A stretch of DNA of 64,000 bases from CAVSWT01 sp963782985 (lineage in GTDB: Bacteria; Bacteroidota; Ignavibacteria; Ignavibacteriales; Ignavibacteriaceae). The notes below the pieces were generated by a model. It saw only the letters and a list, made by a program, of their open reading frames with translations, did not search any database and had not been told where the DNA came from. The stretch is taken from positions 1 through 64,000 of the forward strand of contig CAWALU010000006.1 of assembly GCA_963782985.1 (NCBI GenBank). Direction: 5' to 3'. Both the position numbers and the translations under genes were made by a program. Within the stretch, counting starts at the first letter, position 1. Each line of letters starts with the position of its first letter. Shown one piece after another: positions 43,695 to 53,256 of this stretch.

Positions 43695-46619
43695 CTATAA
43701 ATTTTCAGAAATCGCTTCAATAATTTTGGTGTGAAGATGAGGAAGAAAATCATTAAAATTTATATTCCTTCCATCCGGATAAATACTGTTTGTTAGAAGA
43801 ACAACAAAAATATTTTTATCTTTATCAGCCCAAATAGATGTTCCCGTTGAGCCTGTAAGTCCAAATGAATCTTCAGAAAATAAATTTCCGGCTGAAGATT
43901 TTTTATTTAGATTTGTTTCCCATCCCAACGCTTGCGGAAATAGGATAGATTGAGCTTCCGTCCATTTTTTAACCGTTGAAGATTTAAAATATTTTTGATC
44001 GCCGTACTCTCCATTTTGCAGCATCATTTGCAAAAATATTGCCGCATCGCTTGCGGTAGAAAACAAGCCCGCATTGCCTGAAACTCCGCTCAGCTTAAAC
44101 GCCAAAACATTATTCACAACTCCTTTATTTCTTTTTGCGGAAGAAAAATCATCGCTGGTGGGCGGACAGTAATAATATAATTCTTTGGGGGGATTGTACA
44201 TTGTGCGGTGCATTTTTAACGGTTTAAAAATTTTATCGCGTACAAATTTATCATGCGGCTCGCCTGTAATCTTTTCAATTACCTGCTGAAGTATAATCAT
44301 ATTTAAATCGCTGTGTACAGTTTTGGACCCTATAGGGTAGCTGACTTTAATTTTCATAATTGAATTTAAAAAATCTTGCTTTGTAAGGTCAGAAATATTT
44401 TGAGTTTGAACATTCTCTCCTTCAAAAGCAATTAATCCTGAATTATGCTGGAGTAAATTTTTAATAGTGATTTTATCATTTTCAAATTCCGGCAAATATG
44501 ATTTTACAGTTGCGTTCAGTTTTAATTTTCCGGCGTCTGCGAGCAGCATTGCCGCGGAAGCTGTACTTATTACTTCGGTTAAATTTGAAAGATCAAAAAT
44601 AGCGTCGGTTGACATTAGAGTTGAAGATTTATCAAAAGTAAAATTTCCGAAAGGTTTTTCATAAATTACTTTTCCTTCTTTGCCTATTAATAAAACTCCG
44701 CCGGGAAAAATTTTCTGATCAACAGCTTCAATCATTGCAACATCAACAGAAGCAAAATTATAATTTAAATCTTCGCCGCCTTCAACAAATTTTAAAGTTG
44801 AACTTTCCACTTTTATACCGTCGCCGATTTTATATTCTGTGTTGGGAATTGAAATAGGGAGTCTGCCCGTAATTTTATTCTCGCCCACCACCGCTTCAGC
44901 CATAGCAATTTGGGAAACGGGCGGATCGCCGTAAGCGCATAAATAAGTTGATGCCTCGGGGAAAAGAGATAGCAAATATGGATTACCGAAACTCATAACA
45001 ACGGACGGCGTTTTAAGTTTAAGAATTTTTTTTATGAAGTCGGTATTATTTTCAGAAAGGTTGATCGTTCCTTCGTACGCCTTAACTTTTACGAATGACG
45101 GAAGTAAAATTAGGTTTGCGCCTTTGGCAACGTTGTATGCGCGCTGATAATCTTTTTTAGCGCTTTTTTTAGAGAGAGATATTTTTTGAACATTTGTAAA
45201 TCTATCTTGAATATTTTTTTCAAAAATTTTATCAGATTCATTTTCATCTCCCTCGGTTATTGAAATGCAAACTGTTCTATAAATTTTTGCCGGATCAATT
45301 GGGATTATTTTTTTTTCATTTTTAACCAGCGTTATAGATTTTACGGCAATATTTTTTGCAAGTCTTTTATGCGACTCCTGTCCAATAACGCTATTTAAAT
45401 TTGCCAGGTCCGTAAATTTATTTTCATCAATCTTCAACCATCTTTTAGCTGTTAAAATTTTTTCAACGCTTTCATTTATTCTTTCAATACTAATCTCATT
45501 ATTCTGCACTGCTTGATAAATTGCATTAACCGCAATCTCTTCGTCGGGCGGCATTAAAACCATATCATTGCCCGCTTCAACCGCTTTAACAGCTGCTTCA
45601 GCGGCGGAATAATATTTTGTTACCGCGCTCATATTCATCGCATCTGTAACAATGAGACCTTTAAATCCCATTTCATTTTTTAGAAGATTGGTGATAATTT
45701 TTTTTGATAAAGTTGCGGGAACTCCGCTGGGGTCTAAAGCGGGAACGGATAAATGTCCAATCATAACAGACTTAACTCCTGCTTTAATGGCGGCTGCAAA
45801 TGGAGCCAATTCAATATTCGCAAGATTGTATTTATCAACGGCAATTCTCGGCATATCGGAATGCGAATCAATTTCTGTATTTCCGTGTCCCGGAAAATGT
45901 TTTGCCGTAGATAAAACTTTTTCCTCAGATACGCCTTTTATAAATGCGGTAGAAAATTTTGAAACGATATCTTTATCTTCAGAATAAGAACGGATATTAA
46001 TTATGGGATTAAGCGGATTATTATTTACGTCGGCTACCGGCGCATAATTTTGATGCACGCCCAAAGCGCGGCTTTCAATTGAAACAACTTTTCCCATTTC
46101 ATAAGCAAGGTTAACATCGCCCGTTGCGGCGAGAGCCATATTGTAAGGGAAATCGAGTCCGTCGGTTAAACGCATTCCAAGTCCTCTTTCAAAATCAGAA
46201 GAAACTAAAAGGGGAACATCAGATTCAGCTTGCATTTTATTAATTAGTAAAGCCTCGTTAAGAATATTTCCTTTGAAGAAAATTAATCCGCCAACTTTAA
46301 CGTCTTTAACAAGATGTTCTAATCTTTTAAATTCATCGGAATCTTCGCTTATATAATTTCCAAGAACCCAGGGCATAACCATCTGTGCGCATTTTTCATA
46401 GTCGCTCATTTGGATTAATTTTTTTTCAACCCAATTTTTATCTGAGTTTGATAATTCAAATAAATCTGTTTTATTATTTAAAGATTGAGAATGGTTTTCA
46501 TTCATAAAAATCCCGCTGTAATTAATTTTTGATGAGTTGAGTGAAGTAGGAAAGGAAGCAAATAAAACAATAGTTGTCGCCCCAATAAATAAATATCTGT
46601 TGAAGTATTTTTTTTTCAT
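43695..46619 (-). CDS. NagZ-type GH3 beta-N-acetylglucosaminidase fused to a catalytically dead serine-hydrolase domain
   Basis: This 974-residue protein has an N-terminal signal (residues 1-30), a GH3 barrel (about 60-400) and a GH3 C-terminal domain (about 410-600). NagZ features are KHFPGHG (240-246), the Asp-His pair in EIDSH (D251, H253) and the nucleophile in VTDAMNM (D326). Residues about 620-974 are a class C beta-lactamase-like domain homologous to the next gene upstream. The SxxK nucleophile motif reads NLTE (679-682), the YSD tyrosine is His (769), and the HTG motif is LTG. The GH3 part should release GlcNAc from peptidoglycan fragments; the tail is probably binding or structural. 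Exported NagZ implies periplasmic action. Confidence 0.94.
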   Translation of the reverse strand: MKKKYFNRYLFIGATTIVLFASFPTSLNSSKINYSGIFMNENHSQSLNNKTDLFELSNSDKNWVEKKLIQMSDYEKCAQMVMPWVLGNYISEDSDEFKRLEHLVKDVKVGGLIFFKGNILNEALLINKMQAESDVPLLVSSDFERGLGMRLTDGLDFPYNMALAATGDVNLAYEMGKVVSIESRALGVHQNYAPVADVNNNPLNPIINIRSYSEDKDIVSKFSTAFIKGVSEEKVLSTAKHFPGHGNTEIDSHSDMPRIAVDKYNLANIELAPFAAAIKAGVKSVMIGHLSVPALDPSGVPATLSKKIITNLLKNEMGFKGLIVTDAMNMSAVTKYYSAAEAAVKAVEAGNDMVLMPPDEEIAVNAIYQAVQNNEISIERINESVEKILTAKRWLKIDENKFTDLANLNSVIGQESHKRLAKNIAVKSITLVKNEKKIIPIDPAKIYRTVCISITEGDENESDKIFEKNIQDRFTNVQKISLSKKSAKKDYQRAYNVAKGANLILLPSFVKVKAYEGTINLSENNTDFIKKILKLKTPSVVMSFGNPYLLSLFPEASTYLCAYGDPPVSQIAMAEAVVGENKITGRLPISIPNTEYKIGDGIKVESSTLKFVEGGEDLNYNFASVDVAMIEAVDQKIFPGGVLLIGKEGKVIYEKPFGNFTFDKSSTLMSTDAIFDLSNLTEVISTASAAMLLADAGKLKLNATVKSYLPEFENDKITIKNLLQHNSGLIAFEGENVQTQNISDLTKQDFLNSIMKIKVSYPIGSKTVHSDLNMIILQQVIEKITGEPHDKFVRDKIFKPLKMHRTMYNPPKELYYYCPPTSDDFSSAKRNKGVVNNVLAFKLSGVSGNAGLFSTASDAAIFLQMMLQNGEYGDQKYFKSSTVKKWTEAQSILFPQALGWETNLNKKSSAGNLFSEDSFGLTGSTGTSIWADKDKNIFVVLLTNSIYPDGRNINFNDFLPHLHTKIIEAISENL

Positions 46620-46707
46620 AAAATGTAAATTGCATTAATTAGTTTGGTCATCATAAATTTATAAGTAACGAATAATTTTTATTTTTTCAACTTAAATTTT
46701 GATGGAT

Positions 46708-47874
46708 TCAATTTTTATTTTCAAGCGCTTCAATTATTGCATCGTGAACTCGCGGTCTTACGCCGCCAATTTTAGAATTATGTCTTGTTGGATAAACTCT
46801 GTTAGTTAACAAAACTACAAAAAGTTTTCGCGTCGGGTCTGTCCAAACTGAAGTTCCTGTATAGCCGGTATGACCATAAGATAAAGGGCTGAAATATTTT
46901 CCAGCGGAAGAATAACCTTCAACTGTTTTTGTATCCCAACCTAAAGCGCGCGAGCTTAACTCGCTTTGTTTTTTAATGAAGAGATTGACCGTTTCTTTGC
47001 TTATAATTTTCTTTCCATTATATGTTCCTTTATTTAAAAGCATTTGCAAAAACTTAGCGAGGTCGCCAACGTTTGAAAAAAGTCCGGCATGACCCGCAAC
47101 TCCATGCATTAAAAAAGAAGTTTCATCATGCACTTCGCCTTGCAGTTGTCTGTTTCTAAAATAATTATCATTCTCAGTTGGCGCGATGCTGTCCTTTAAT
47201 GAAGCCGGCGGATTGTACATTGTGCGATTCATTTCCAGCGGTTTAAATATTTCTTCTTCTGCAAATTCATCCAAAGTTTTGCCTGTAATTTTTTCGATAA
47301 TTTTTGCCATTGTAATCATTCCCAAATCAGAATAGACCATTTTGCCGCCGGTGGGATAAATAAGCGTATCGGAATAAATTTCATTTAAAATATCAGGCTC
47401 TGCGTTGGGAGAATTTTCATAAACTTTATATGAAACTACATCCGGTCTTAAGCCGCTGTTATGCATAAGCAAATTTTTTATGGTAACGTTTTCTTTTCCG
47501 GATTGTGCAAATTCAGGAATATATTTAGAAACTTTGTCATCAAGCTTAAAAAGATTTCTATCAAAACAAATCATTGCGCAGGTTGTGGTGGAAACAACTT
47601 TTGAAACTGAAGCTAAATCAAAAATCGTAGATAGTTTCATTTTAGGAGAATCATCGCTGTAAGTGTAATGACCGAAAGCTTTTTGATGAATAATTTTTCC
47701 ATCTTTAGATACGAGAAGAACCGCGCCGGGGAAGGCAGTATCCGCAATTGCTTGTTCAATTGTATCATCTACTTTTTCAAATTTATTTTCAGTTGAAACA
47801 AAAGTAGAACTTTGAAAAAGAACAATTAATGTTACAAAAAGAAATAAACCAAAAATTCTATTATGCAGTTTCAT
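46708..47874 (-). CDS. Serine hydrolase, class C beta-lactamase/DD-peptidase family
   Basis: This 388-residue exported protein (signal about 1-27) keeps the active-site motifs: SVSK (S89, K92), YSD (Y181) and the HTGYTGTS region. Family members are DD-peptidases, esterases or beta-lactamases; class C-like resistance is not implied. It overlaps the AmpG-like gene by 14 bases and precedes the NagZ fusion by 88 bases. The tail of the NagZ fusion is its paralogue (shared MYNPP, GHAGLFS/GNAGLFS and LLTN segments). A role in trimming muropeptides is inference from context. Confidence 0.93.
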   Translation of the reverse strand: MKLHNRIFGLFLFVTLIVLFQSSTFVSTENKFEKVDDTIEQAIADTAFPGAVLLVSKDGKIIHQKAFGHYTYSDDSPKMKLSTIFDLASVSKVVSTTTCAMICFDRNLFKLDDKVSKYIPEFAQSGKENVTIKNLLMHNSGLRPDVVSYKVYENSPNAEPDILNEIYSDTLIYPTGGKMVYSDLGMITMAKIIEKITGKTLDEFAEEEIFKPLEMNRTMYNPPASLKDSIAPTENDNYFRNRQLQGEVHDETSFLMHGVAGHAGLFSNVGDLAKFLQMLLNKGTYNGKKIISKETVNLFIKKQSELSSRALGWDTKTVEGYSSAGKYFSPLSYGHTGYTGTSVWTDPTRKLFVVLLTNRVYPTRHNSKIGGVRPRVHDAIIEALENKN

Positions 47875-49759
47875 TTTTTAGCTCCTCATTTTTTTTGCCG
47901 AATTCAGGATCGAGCGGAATAAATTTAGTTACTATAAATCCGGGAATTGTTGCAATAACTACCCAAATAAAAAAATGTTGATACCCGATAACTTCTTGCA
48001 GCCATCCGCTAAACATTCCGGGAATCATCATCCCAAGCGCCATAAAGCCCGTAGCTATTGCGTAATGCGATGTTTTATGGTCGCCCTCAGAAACATAAAT
48101 TAAATAAAGCATATAAGCGGTAAAGCCAAAGCCGTAACCAAACTGCTCAATTGCAACCATAATATTTACAATTAATAAATTTGTAGTTTGAGTGTAAGCA
48201 AGATAAACGTAAACCAGGTCGGGGAAGTTGATACCGATTATCATCCACCAAATCCAATATTTTAAACCATTGCGCGCCGCTAAAAATCCGCCGAGAATTC
48301 CGCCCAATGTTAAAAAAATTACGCCGACAGTTCCGTAAACAAATCCAAGCTGTCCGGTTGTAAGCGCTATGCCGCCGACTTCCTGCGCATCCAAAAAGAA
48401 TGGCGCCGCCAACTTTACTAATTGCGCTTCGCCTAATCTGTAAAGAAGAATAAATGCAAGTATAAATCCGATTTTATCTTTCTTAAAAAACAATGCGAAA
48501 GTTCTTAAAAATTCTTTTAAAAAATTTCTTGATTCATTTGCGGCTGGAACGTCGTCAACAGGGCGGGGTAGAATAAATTTATGATAAATAAAAAATAGCA
48601 AAAATAATCCGGAGATAATAAAAAAAGTAATCATCCAGGCAAAAGGAATATCTCCAGCTCTTCCCATAAAAACAGCGGAGCTTGCGTTCTTTAGTTTTGG
48701 ATCAAGCTGGATGACAGCCATTGCAGGCTTGTCCCAATTATTTTTATTGAAGATAAATCTCTCGCCTTCAATTAATGAAATGCTGTTGTCGCCGCTTTCC
48801 CTTCCGAAGTTAAGAACAACTTCATTTTCTTTTTCAGGCTTTTTTGAAAGTTGAAAATAAACGATTCCAATATTTCCGGCGTAATTTGATTTTAAGTTGA
48901 CCGGTTTTTCTTCCCCAAAATGATTACGCAAAAAATCTTCAAGACTGGCAACAACATTTTTGTGCCACCATGATGGACGTTCTTCAATAGATTTTTTTTC
49001 TTCGGATTTATAAAAGCCATTATTAATATTCCAGGTTTTCGCCAGCGAAGTAATTGAATCAACTTCAGTTTTTGACCGTTGATTAACGCTTAAATAAATT
49101 GAATCGCGTAAAGTTAAAATTTTTAAATCCCCGGAGTAATTGTTAAATTTAACTTGTTCGGGCGATTGAATTACTTGAATTGATTTCTGCGGTTTTGAAA
49201 ATACATTTAACTCTACCGGGGGAAGCCCGCTTGTGCTTTCTAAATATCCGGCGACAATCACCAGAATACCCTGACCAGTAATCATTGCAAGCCTATAAAA
49301 AGTTGAACGTATTCCCACATACCATGCTTGATCATGTTTGGATAAGCCGAGCATATAAAATCCGTCAGCCGCAATATCATGAGTTGCGGAGCTGAAAGCG
49401 AGCAGCCATAAAAATGCTAATGTGTATTGAAAGAAATTGGGAACCGGAATTGTAAATGCAACGCCCGCTAATCCCGCGCCGATGATAAGCTGCATAATTA
49501 CAATCCAAAATCTTTTAGTTTTTAAAAGATCGACCACCGGACTCCATAAAGGTTTTAAAACCCAGGGCAGATATAACCAACTTGTATAAAGGGCAATGTC
49601 GGTGTTTGAAATTCCCATTCGCTTGTACATAATAACAGAGACCGCCATTACAATTATGTACGGAATTCCTTCAGCGTAATATAAAGTAGAGACCCAAAAC
49701 CAAGGATTTTTATTTGAAATTTTATTAGGCATTAATTTTTCCGTATGATTGAAAGGCAA
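47861..49759 (-). CDS. AmpG-like major-facilitator permease with a large periplasmic insertion
   Basis: This 632-residue protein resembles the AmpG group of MFS transporters: NPWFWVSTLYYAEGIPYIIV at the start, YLPWVLKPLWSPVVDLLKTK and FSSATHDIAADGF. About 12 membrane helices are expected. Between helices 5 and 6 is a soluble insertion of about 200 residues (about 172-370), including WWHKNVVASLEDF and VVLNFGRESGD. With N-terminal-in topology it faces the periplasm. AmpG imports GlcNAc-anhydroMurNAc peptides. An alternative start at 49732 (MPNKIS) is equally plausible. Overlap with the serine hydrolase gene supports an operon. Confidence 0.9.
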   Translation of the reverse strand: MPFNHTEKLMPNKISNKNPWFWVSTLYYAEGIPYIIVMAVSVIMYKRMGISNTDIALYTSWLYLPWVLKPLWSPVVDLLKTKRFWIVIMQLIIGAGLAGVAFTIPVPNFFQYTLAFLWLLAFSSATHDIAADGFYMLGLSKHDQAWYVGIRSTFYRLAMITGQGILVIVAGYLESTSGLPPVELNVFSKPQKSIQVIQSPEQVKFNNYSGDLKILTLRDSIYLSVNQRSKTEVDSITSLAKTWNINNGFYKSEEKKSIEERPSWWHKNVVASLEDFLRNHFGEEKPVNLKSNYAGNIGIVYFQLSKKPEKENEVVLNFGRESGDNSISLIEGERFIFNKNNWDKPAMAVIQLDPKLKNASSAVFMGRAGDIPFAWMITFFIISGLFLLFFIYHKFILPRPVDDVPAANESRNFLKEFLRTFALFFKKDKIGFILAFILLYRLGEAQLVKLAAPFFLDAQEVGGIALTTGQLGFVYGTVGVIFLTLGGILGGFLAARNGLKYWIWWMIIGINFPDLVYVYLAYTQTTNLLIVNIMVAIEQFGYGFGFTAYMLYLIYVSEGDHKTSHYAIATGFMALGMMIPGMFSGWLQEVIGYQHFFIWVVIATIPGFIVTKFIPLDPEFGKKNEELKNETA

Positions 49760-49788
49760 ATGGTAAGTAAAATATTTTTTTTGAAAAA

Positions 49789-50331
49789 TTAAAAAATACT
49801 TTCCAGTTTCAATTTTGCTTCACTAAAAATTTTAGATTTAATTATTCCTTTTTCTTTTGCGCGGCTGAATAATTTATAGCTTCCATTTTTATTTTCGTAA
49901 ACCTCAATACTTTTGTCAATCGGATCCGCAATCCAGTATTCTTTTACATTATGTTTTTCATAAATATTTTTCTTATGCTTCAAATCGTAATAAGCGGAAG
50001 ATTCGGAAAGAATTTCAATTACTAAATCGGGCGCGCCTTCAATCTTTTTTTCGCCTATAATATTTTTTCTTTCGTTAGAAATAAAAATAATATCCGGCTG
50101 ATAGGTTTCGTAAACTTCTAAATAAACATCCATTGGCGCAGGCAAGATTAGCCCCATATTATTTTTTTTAGTATAATTTGATAACTGCCGAATTAAATTC
50201 AGTAAAATTTTTTGATGATATACAATGGGCGATGGCGACATAATTAATTCTCCGTCTATTAGTTGATAAGGAGCCCCTTCTTCTAATTTGCTGTAATCGT
50301 GATAAGTATATTTTTTTACATCTGTGTGCAT
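49789..50331 (-). CDS. Uma2 family (DUF820) nuclease-fold protein
   Basis: This 180-residue protein is a Uma2/DUF820 member with a PD-(D/E)xK-like core: YQLIDGELIMSPSP, YQPDIIFIS, PDLVIEILSESSAYYDLKHK and the ending YWIADPIDKSIEVY. These proteins are abundant in cyanobacteria and some Bacteroidota, often as accessory genes, with unproven function. Its location between the kinase and the AmpG-like gene looks like an insertion into the recycling cluster. Confidence 0.92.
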   Translation of the reverse strand: MHTDVKKYTYHDYSKLEEGAPYQLIDGELIMSPSPIVYHQKILLNLIRQLSNYTKKNNMGLILPAPMDVYLEVYETYQPDIIFISNERKNIIGEKKIEGAPDLVIEILSESSAYYDLKHKKNIYEKHNVKEYWIADPIDKSIEVYENKNGSYKLFSRAKEKGIIKSKIFSEAKLKLESIF

Positions 50332-50371
50332 ATAAACCTCTTAATCTTTTAATATCAATATTCAGTGGGAA

Positions 50372-51292
50372 TTAATTTAATAAATTTTTTGCCATTAATA
50401 TTGCCCCAATTTCGGGGGGATATTCAGGCAGCTTAATTTTAACTTTTGGAAGATGAGAAATAATTTTTTTTCTTAGTGCGTTAGAATAAATATTTTCGCC
50501 GCTTATTAATCCTCCAATAAAAGAAACATTTAAAACTGGTTCATTAATTTTTTCTGCCATAGTTGAAATATGATCAATCAATTCGTTTGATTCATCGTCT
50601 ATAATTTTCTTAGAAATTTCATCGCCTGCTTCCGCTGCTTGCAAAACTAAAGGCGCGGCTGAAGCAATGTCAAAATTATTTTTATAGATTTCAATAATTA
50701 ATTTTTCTGACGAATCAATTTCAAATTTTTTATTTAGAAGATCGGTTATCCCGGTTTTATTTCCCCTTCCGTCAAATTCTTTTGAAACGGCAATAAGCGC
50801 TTCTCTGCCGATTGAATAGCCGCTCCCTTCATCGCCGATAAATCTTCCAAAGCCGCCCACGCGATGAATAGCGCCTGCAGCGTCTTTGCCGAACATAATT
50901 GATCCGGTGCCGGCAATTAATATGCTTCCCGGTTTTCCGGAGAAAGCCCCTTCCAAAGCTATGCGAGCATCGCTTTCCACGCGAAAATTTTTAATTATAA
51001 TATTTTTTGATTTTGCAAATTCATTAAAACTATTTTCTAATCTGTCAGCATCGCTGCGTCTTCCGGCGCCTGTTGTACCGATTAAAACGCAGGCGATATC
51101 TTCATATTGAATGTCTAACTTCAGCCTGCATTCAGTAATTAATTTTAATATTGTCGCGGAAACTTTTTCAAATCCCGCAATTAAAAAATTTGAAGCGGAA
51201 CCGAAGCATTCATACAAAATTTTTCCATTAAGATCAGTTATAACACAGTGGGTTTTAGTTCCTCCGCCGTCAATTCCGATTAGATATTTCAT
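50372..51292 (-). CDS. BadF/BadG-type sugar kinase, probable N-acetylglucosamine kinase
   Basis: This 306-residue protein belongs to the ASKHA fold: phosphate 1 motif GIDGGGTKTHCVITD at the N-terminus, TTGAGR near 73, ESDARIAL, and GTGSIMFG with GDEGSGYSIG. The BadF/BadG/BcrA/BcrD subgroup includes GlcNAc and glucosamine kinases. Next to AmpG- and NagZ-like genes it probably phosphorylates GlcNAc or MurNAc from recycled wall material. It starts the minus-strand cluster. Confidence 0.92.
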   Translation of the reverse strand: MKYLIGIDGGGTKTHCVITDLNGKILYECFGSASNFLIAGFEKVSATILKLITECRLKLDIQYEDIACVLIGTTGAGRRSDADRLENSFNEFAKSKNIIIKNFRVESDARIALEGAFSGKPGSILIAGTGSIMFGKDAAGAIHRVGGFGRFIGDEGSGYSIGREALIAVSKEFDGRGNKTGITDLLNKKFEIDSSEKLIIEIYKNNFDIASAAPLVLQAAEAGDEISKKIIDDESNELIDHISTMAEKINEPVLNVSFIGGLISGENIYSNALRKKIISHLPKVKIKLPEYPPEIGAILMAKNLLN

Positions 51293-51400
51293 TTAAGAAA
51301 AGCCGCTAATAAGTTGGTTAATTAAAATCTAAAATAGAAAAATTTGAATGAAGTTGAAAACACAACCAATCCAATTTAAGGTTGACTAATCCAATTTGGA

Positions 51401-51431
51401 CTAACCCAGTTTCTTTGAGAAATTGGGTTAG
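51401..51431. other. Long inverted repeat in a divergent intergenic region
   Basis: CTAACCCAGTTTCT (51401-51414) pairs with AGAAATTGGGTTAG (51418-51431) with one mismatch and a three-base loop. It lies between the divergently transcribed kinase and aminotransferase genes, preceded by two CCAATTT copies. An operator or a dispersed repeat are both possible. Confidence 0.4.
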
Positions 51432-51547
51432 TAACCATCAAAACTTTTCATTACAAATAAGCTAAATAGCATATTGAACTTTAATAGTTTTGAATCAAAT
51501 AAAAATATTTTCATTATCTTTGATAATAAATATATAGTAAATGTTAA

Positions 51548-53011
51548 ATGAAAAATTTAGAAAACTTTTTTGAAAAATATCGGAATAATATTATCGGTAT
51601 AAATAAAACTTTTCAATCGCCTTACGGCGAAAAAAAAATTATTTATGCCGATTGGATTGCTTCCGGCAGATTGTATGAGCCGATAGAACAAAAATTGCAA
51701 GTAACCTTCGGACCTTTAGTCGGCAACACTCACTCCGAATCCAGCTTCACCGGAAGTTCAATGACACACGCATACCATTACGCTCAATCCATAATTAAAA
51801 AACATGTAAACGCCGGCGCAGACGATGTTATTATTACCGCTGGTTCGGGAATGACGGCGATGGTAAATAAGTTTCAACGAATACTTGGACTAAGAATTTC
51901 TGAACAGTTAAGGGATTATTTAAAACTTCCCGATGAATTAAAGCCAGTAGTTTTTGTAACGCACATGGAACATCATTCAAATCATACTTCATGGCTGGAA
52001 ACAATAGCGGATGTAGTTTGCGTTGAACCGGACAAAAATGGTTTGGTTGATTTGGGAAATTTAAAGAGCCAGTTAAAAATTTATAAAGATAGGAAATTAA
52101 AAATCGGAGCCTTCACCGCTTGCTCAAATGTTACAGGCATTGAAACGCCTTATCATCAAATGGCAAAAATAATGCATGAGAATGGCGGATTTTGTTTTAT
52201 TGATTTTGCCTGCTCGGCTCCTTATTCAAATATTAATATGCATCCGGAAAATGAAAGCGAAAAACTAGATGCAATATTTTTTTCGCCGCATAAATTTCTT
52301 GGCGGACCCGGTTCTTCGGGTGTTTTAATTTTTGATTCAAAATTGTACAAAAACCGAGTACCCGATAATCCGGGCGGGGGAACTGTTGATTGGACAAATC
52401 CCTGGGGGCAATACAAATTTGTTTCCAATATTGAAGCGCGTGAAGACGGAGGAACGCCCGCTTTTTTGCAAACTATAAAAGCCGCTTTATGTATTAATTT
52501 AAAAGATGAAATGGTAGTCGAAAATATCCGCCTCCGTGAAGAAGAAATTCTAAAAATTGTTTTTGCAGAATTTAAAAAAATTCCCAACCTAAAAATTTTA
52601 GCCGACAATATTGAAAATCGGTTGGGCGCAATTTCATTTTACGTTAAAGGAATTCATTATAATTTATTGGTAAAATTATTAAACGACAGATTTGGAATTC
52701 AAGTTCGCGGCGGCTGCTCATGCGCGGGAACTTATGGGCATTATTTGCTGCACGTAACTCACGGCGAATCTCAGCATATCACTGATAAAATCGACCACGG
52801 CGATCTTTCGGAAAAACCCGGCTGGGTTCGTATGTCTATTCACCCGACAATGGCTGATGAAGAAGTCTATTTTATTACAAATTCTATAAAGGAAGTTGTG
52901 GAGAATATTAAAGATTGGGAGAAAGATTACAATTATTTGTCAGCCAAAAATGAATATTTTCATAGGGATGAAGGTTTAAATGAAGAAGATGTAATAAATT
53001 ATTTTAATTAG
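51548..53011 (+). CDS. Class V aminotransferase-fold PLP enzyme (cysteine desulfurase-like)
   Basis: This 487-residue protein has the class V fold: IIYADWIASGRLYEPIE at the start, TAGSGMTAMVNKF, VFVTHMEHHSNHTSW and GGFCFIDFACSAPY (PLP Asp). The PLP lysine is in FFSPHKFLGGPGSSG. RGGCSCAGTYGHYLL near the C-terminus contains cysteines at the site used by some desulfurases. A sulfur role is possible but not proven. The length is larger than SufS (about 410). Confidence 0.9.
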   Translation: MKNLENFFEKYRNNIIGINKTFQSPYGEKKIIYADWIASGRLYEPIEQKLQVTFGPLVGNTHSESSFTGSSMTHAYHYAQSIIKKHVNAGADDVIITAGSGMTAMVNKFQRILGLRISEQLRDYLKLPDELKPVVFVTHMEHHSNHTSWLETIADVVCVEPDKNGLVDLGNLKSQLKIYKDRKLKIGAFTACSNVTGIETPYHQMAKIMHENGGFCFIDFACSAPYSNINMHPENESEKLDAIFFSPHKFLGGPGSSGVLIFDSKLYKNRVPDNPGGGTVDWTNPWGQYKFVSNIEAREDGGTPAFLQTIKAALCINLKDEMVVENIRLREEEILKIVFAEFKKIPNLKILADNIENRLGAISFYVKGIHYNLLVKLLNDRFGIQVRGGCSCAGTYGHYLLHVTHGESQHITDKIDHGDLSEKPGWVRMSIHPTMADEEVYFITNSIKEVVENIKDWEKDYNYLSAKNEYFHRDEGLNEEDVINYFN

Positions 53012-53256
53012 CGTTTATACAAAAGTTTGATTTTTAGTTCTATAATTACATCTTTAAATAAACATCGTTATTCATTCTCATCAATGAAAAACTAATTCTG
53101 AAATATTTCTTTGATGTAAGAAATAATTCAACACTATGCCAAATTTAATTAAATAACGCAAAAAATTTTTACGGCATATTCTTTGAAATTCCTAAACTGC
53201 TAACTCAGCAAACGCTGATAATAACAATGCAAAGAAAATATTTATTGAGGTCTGAA

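Noticed and set aside
46708..47874. Reading the serine hydrolase as a beta-lactam resistance gene
   Set aside because: SxxK/YSD hydrolases of this type include many peptidases and esterases; its place in a wall-recycling cluster favours a housekeeping role.
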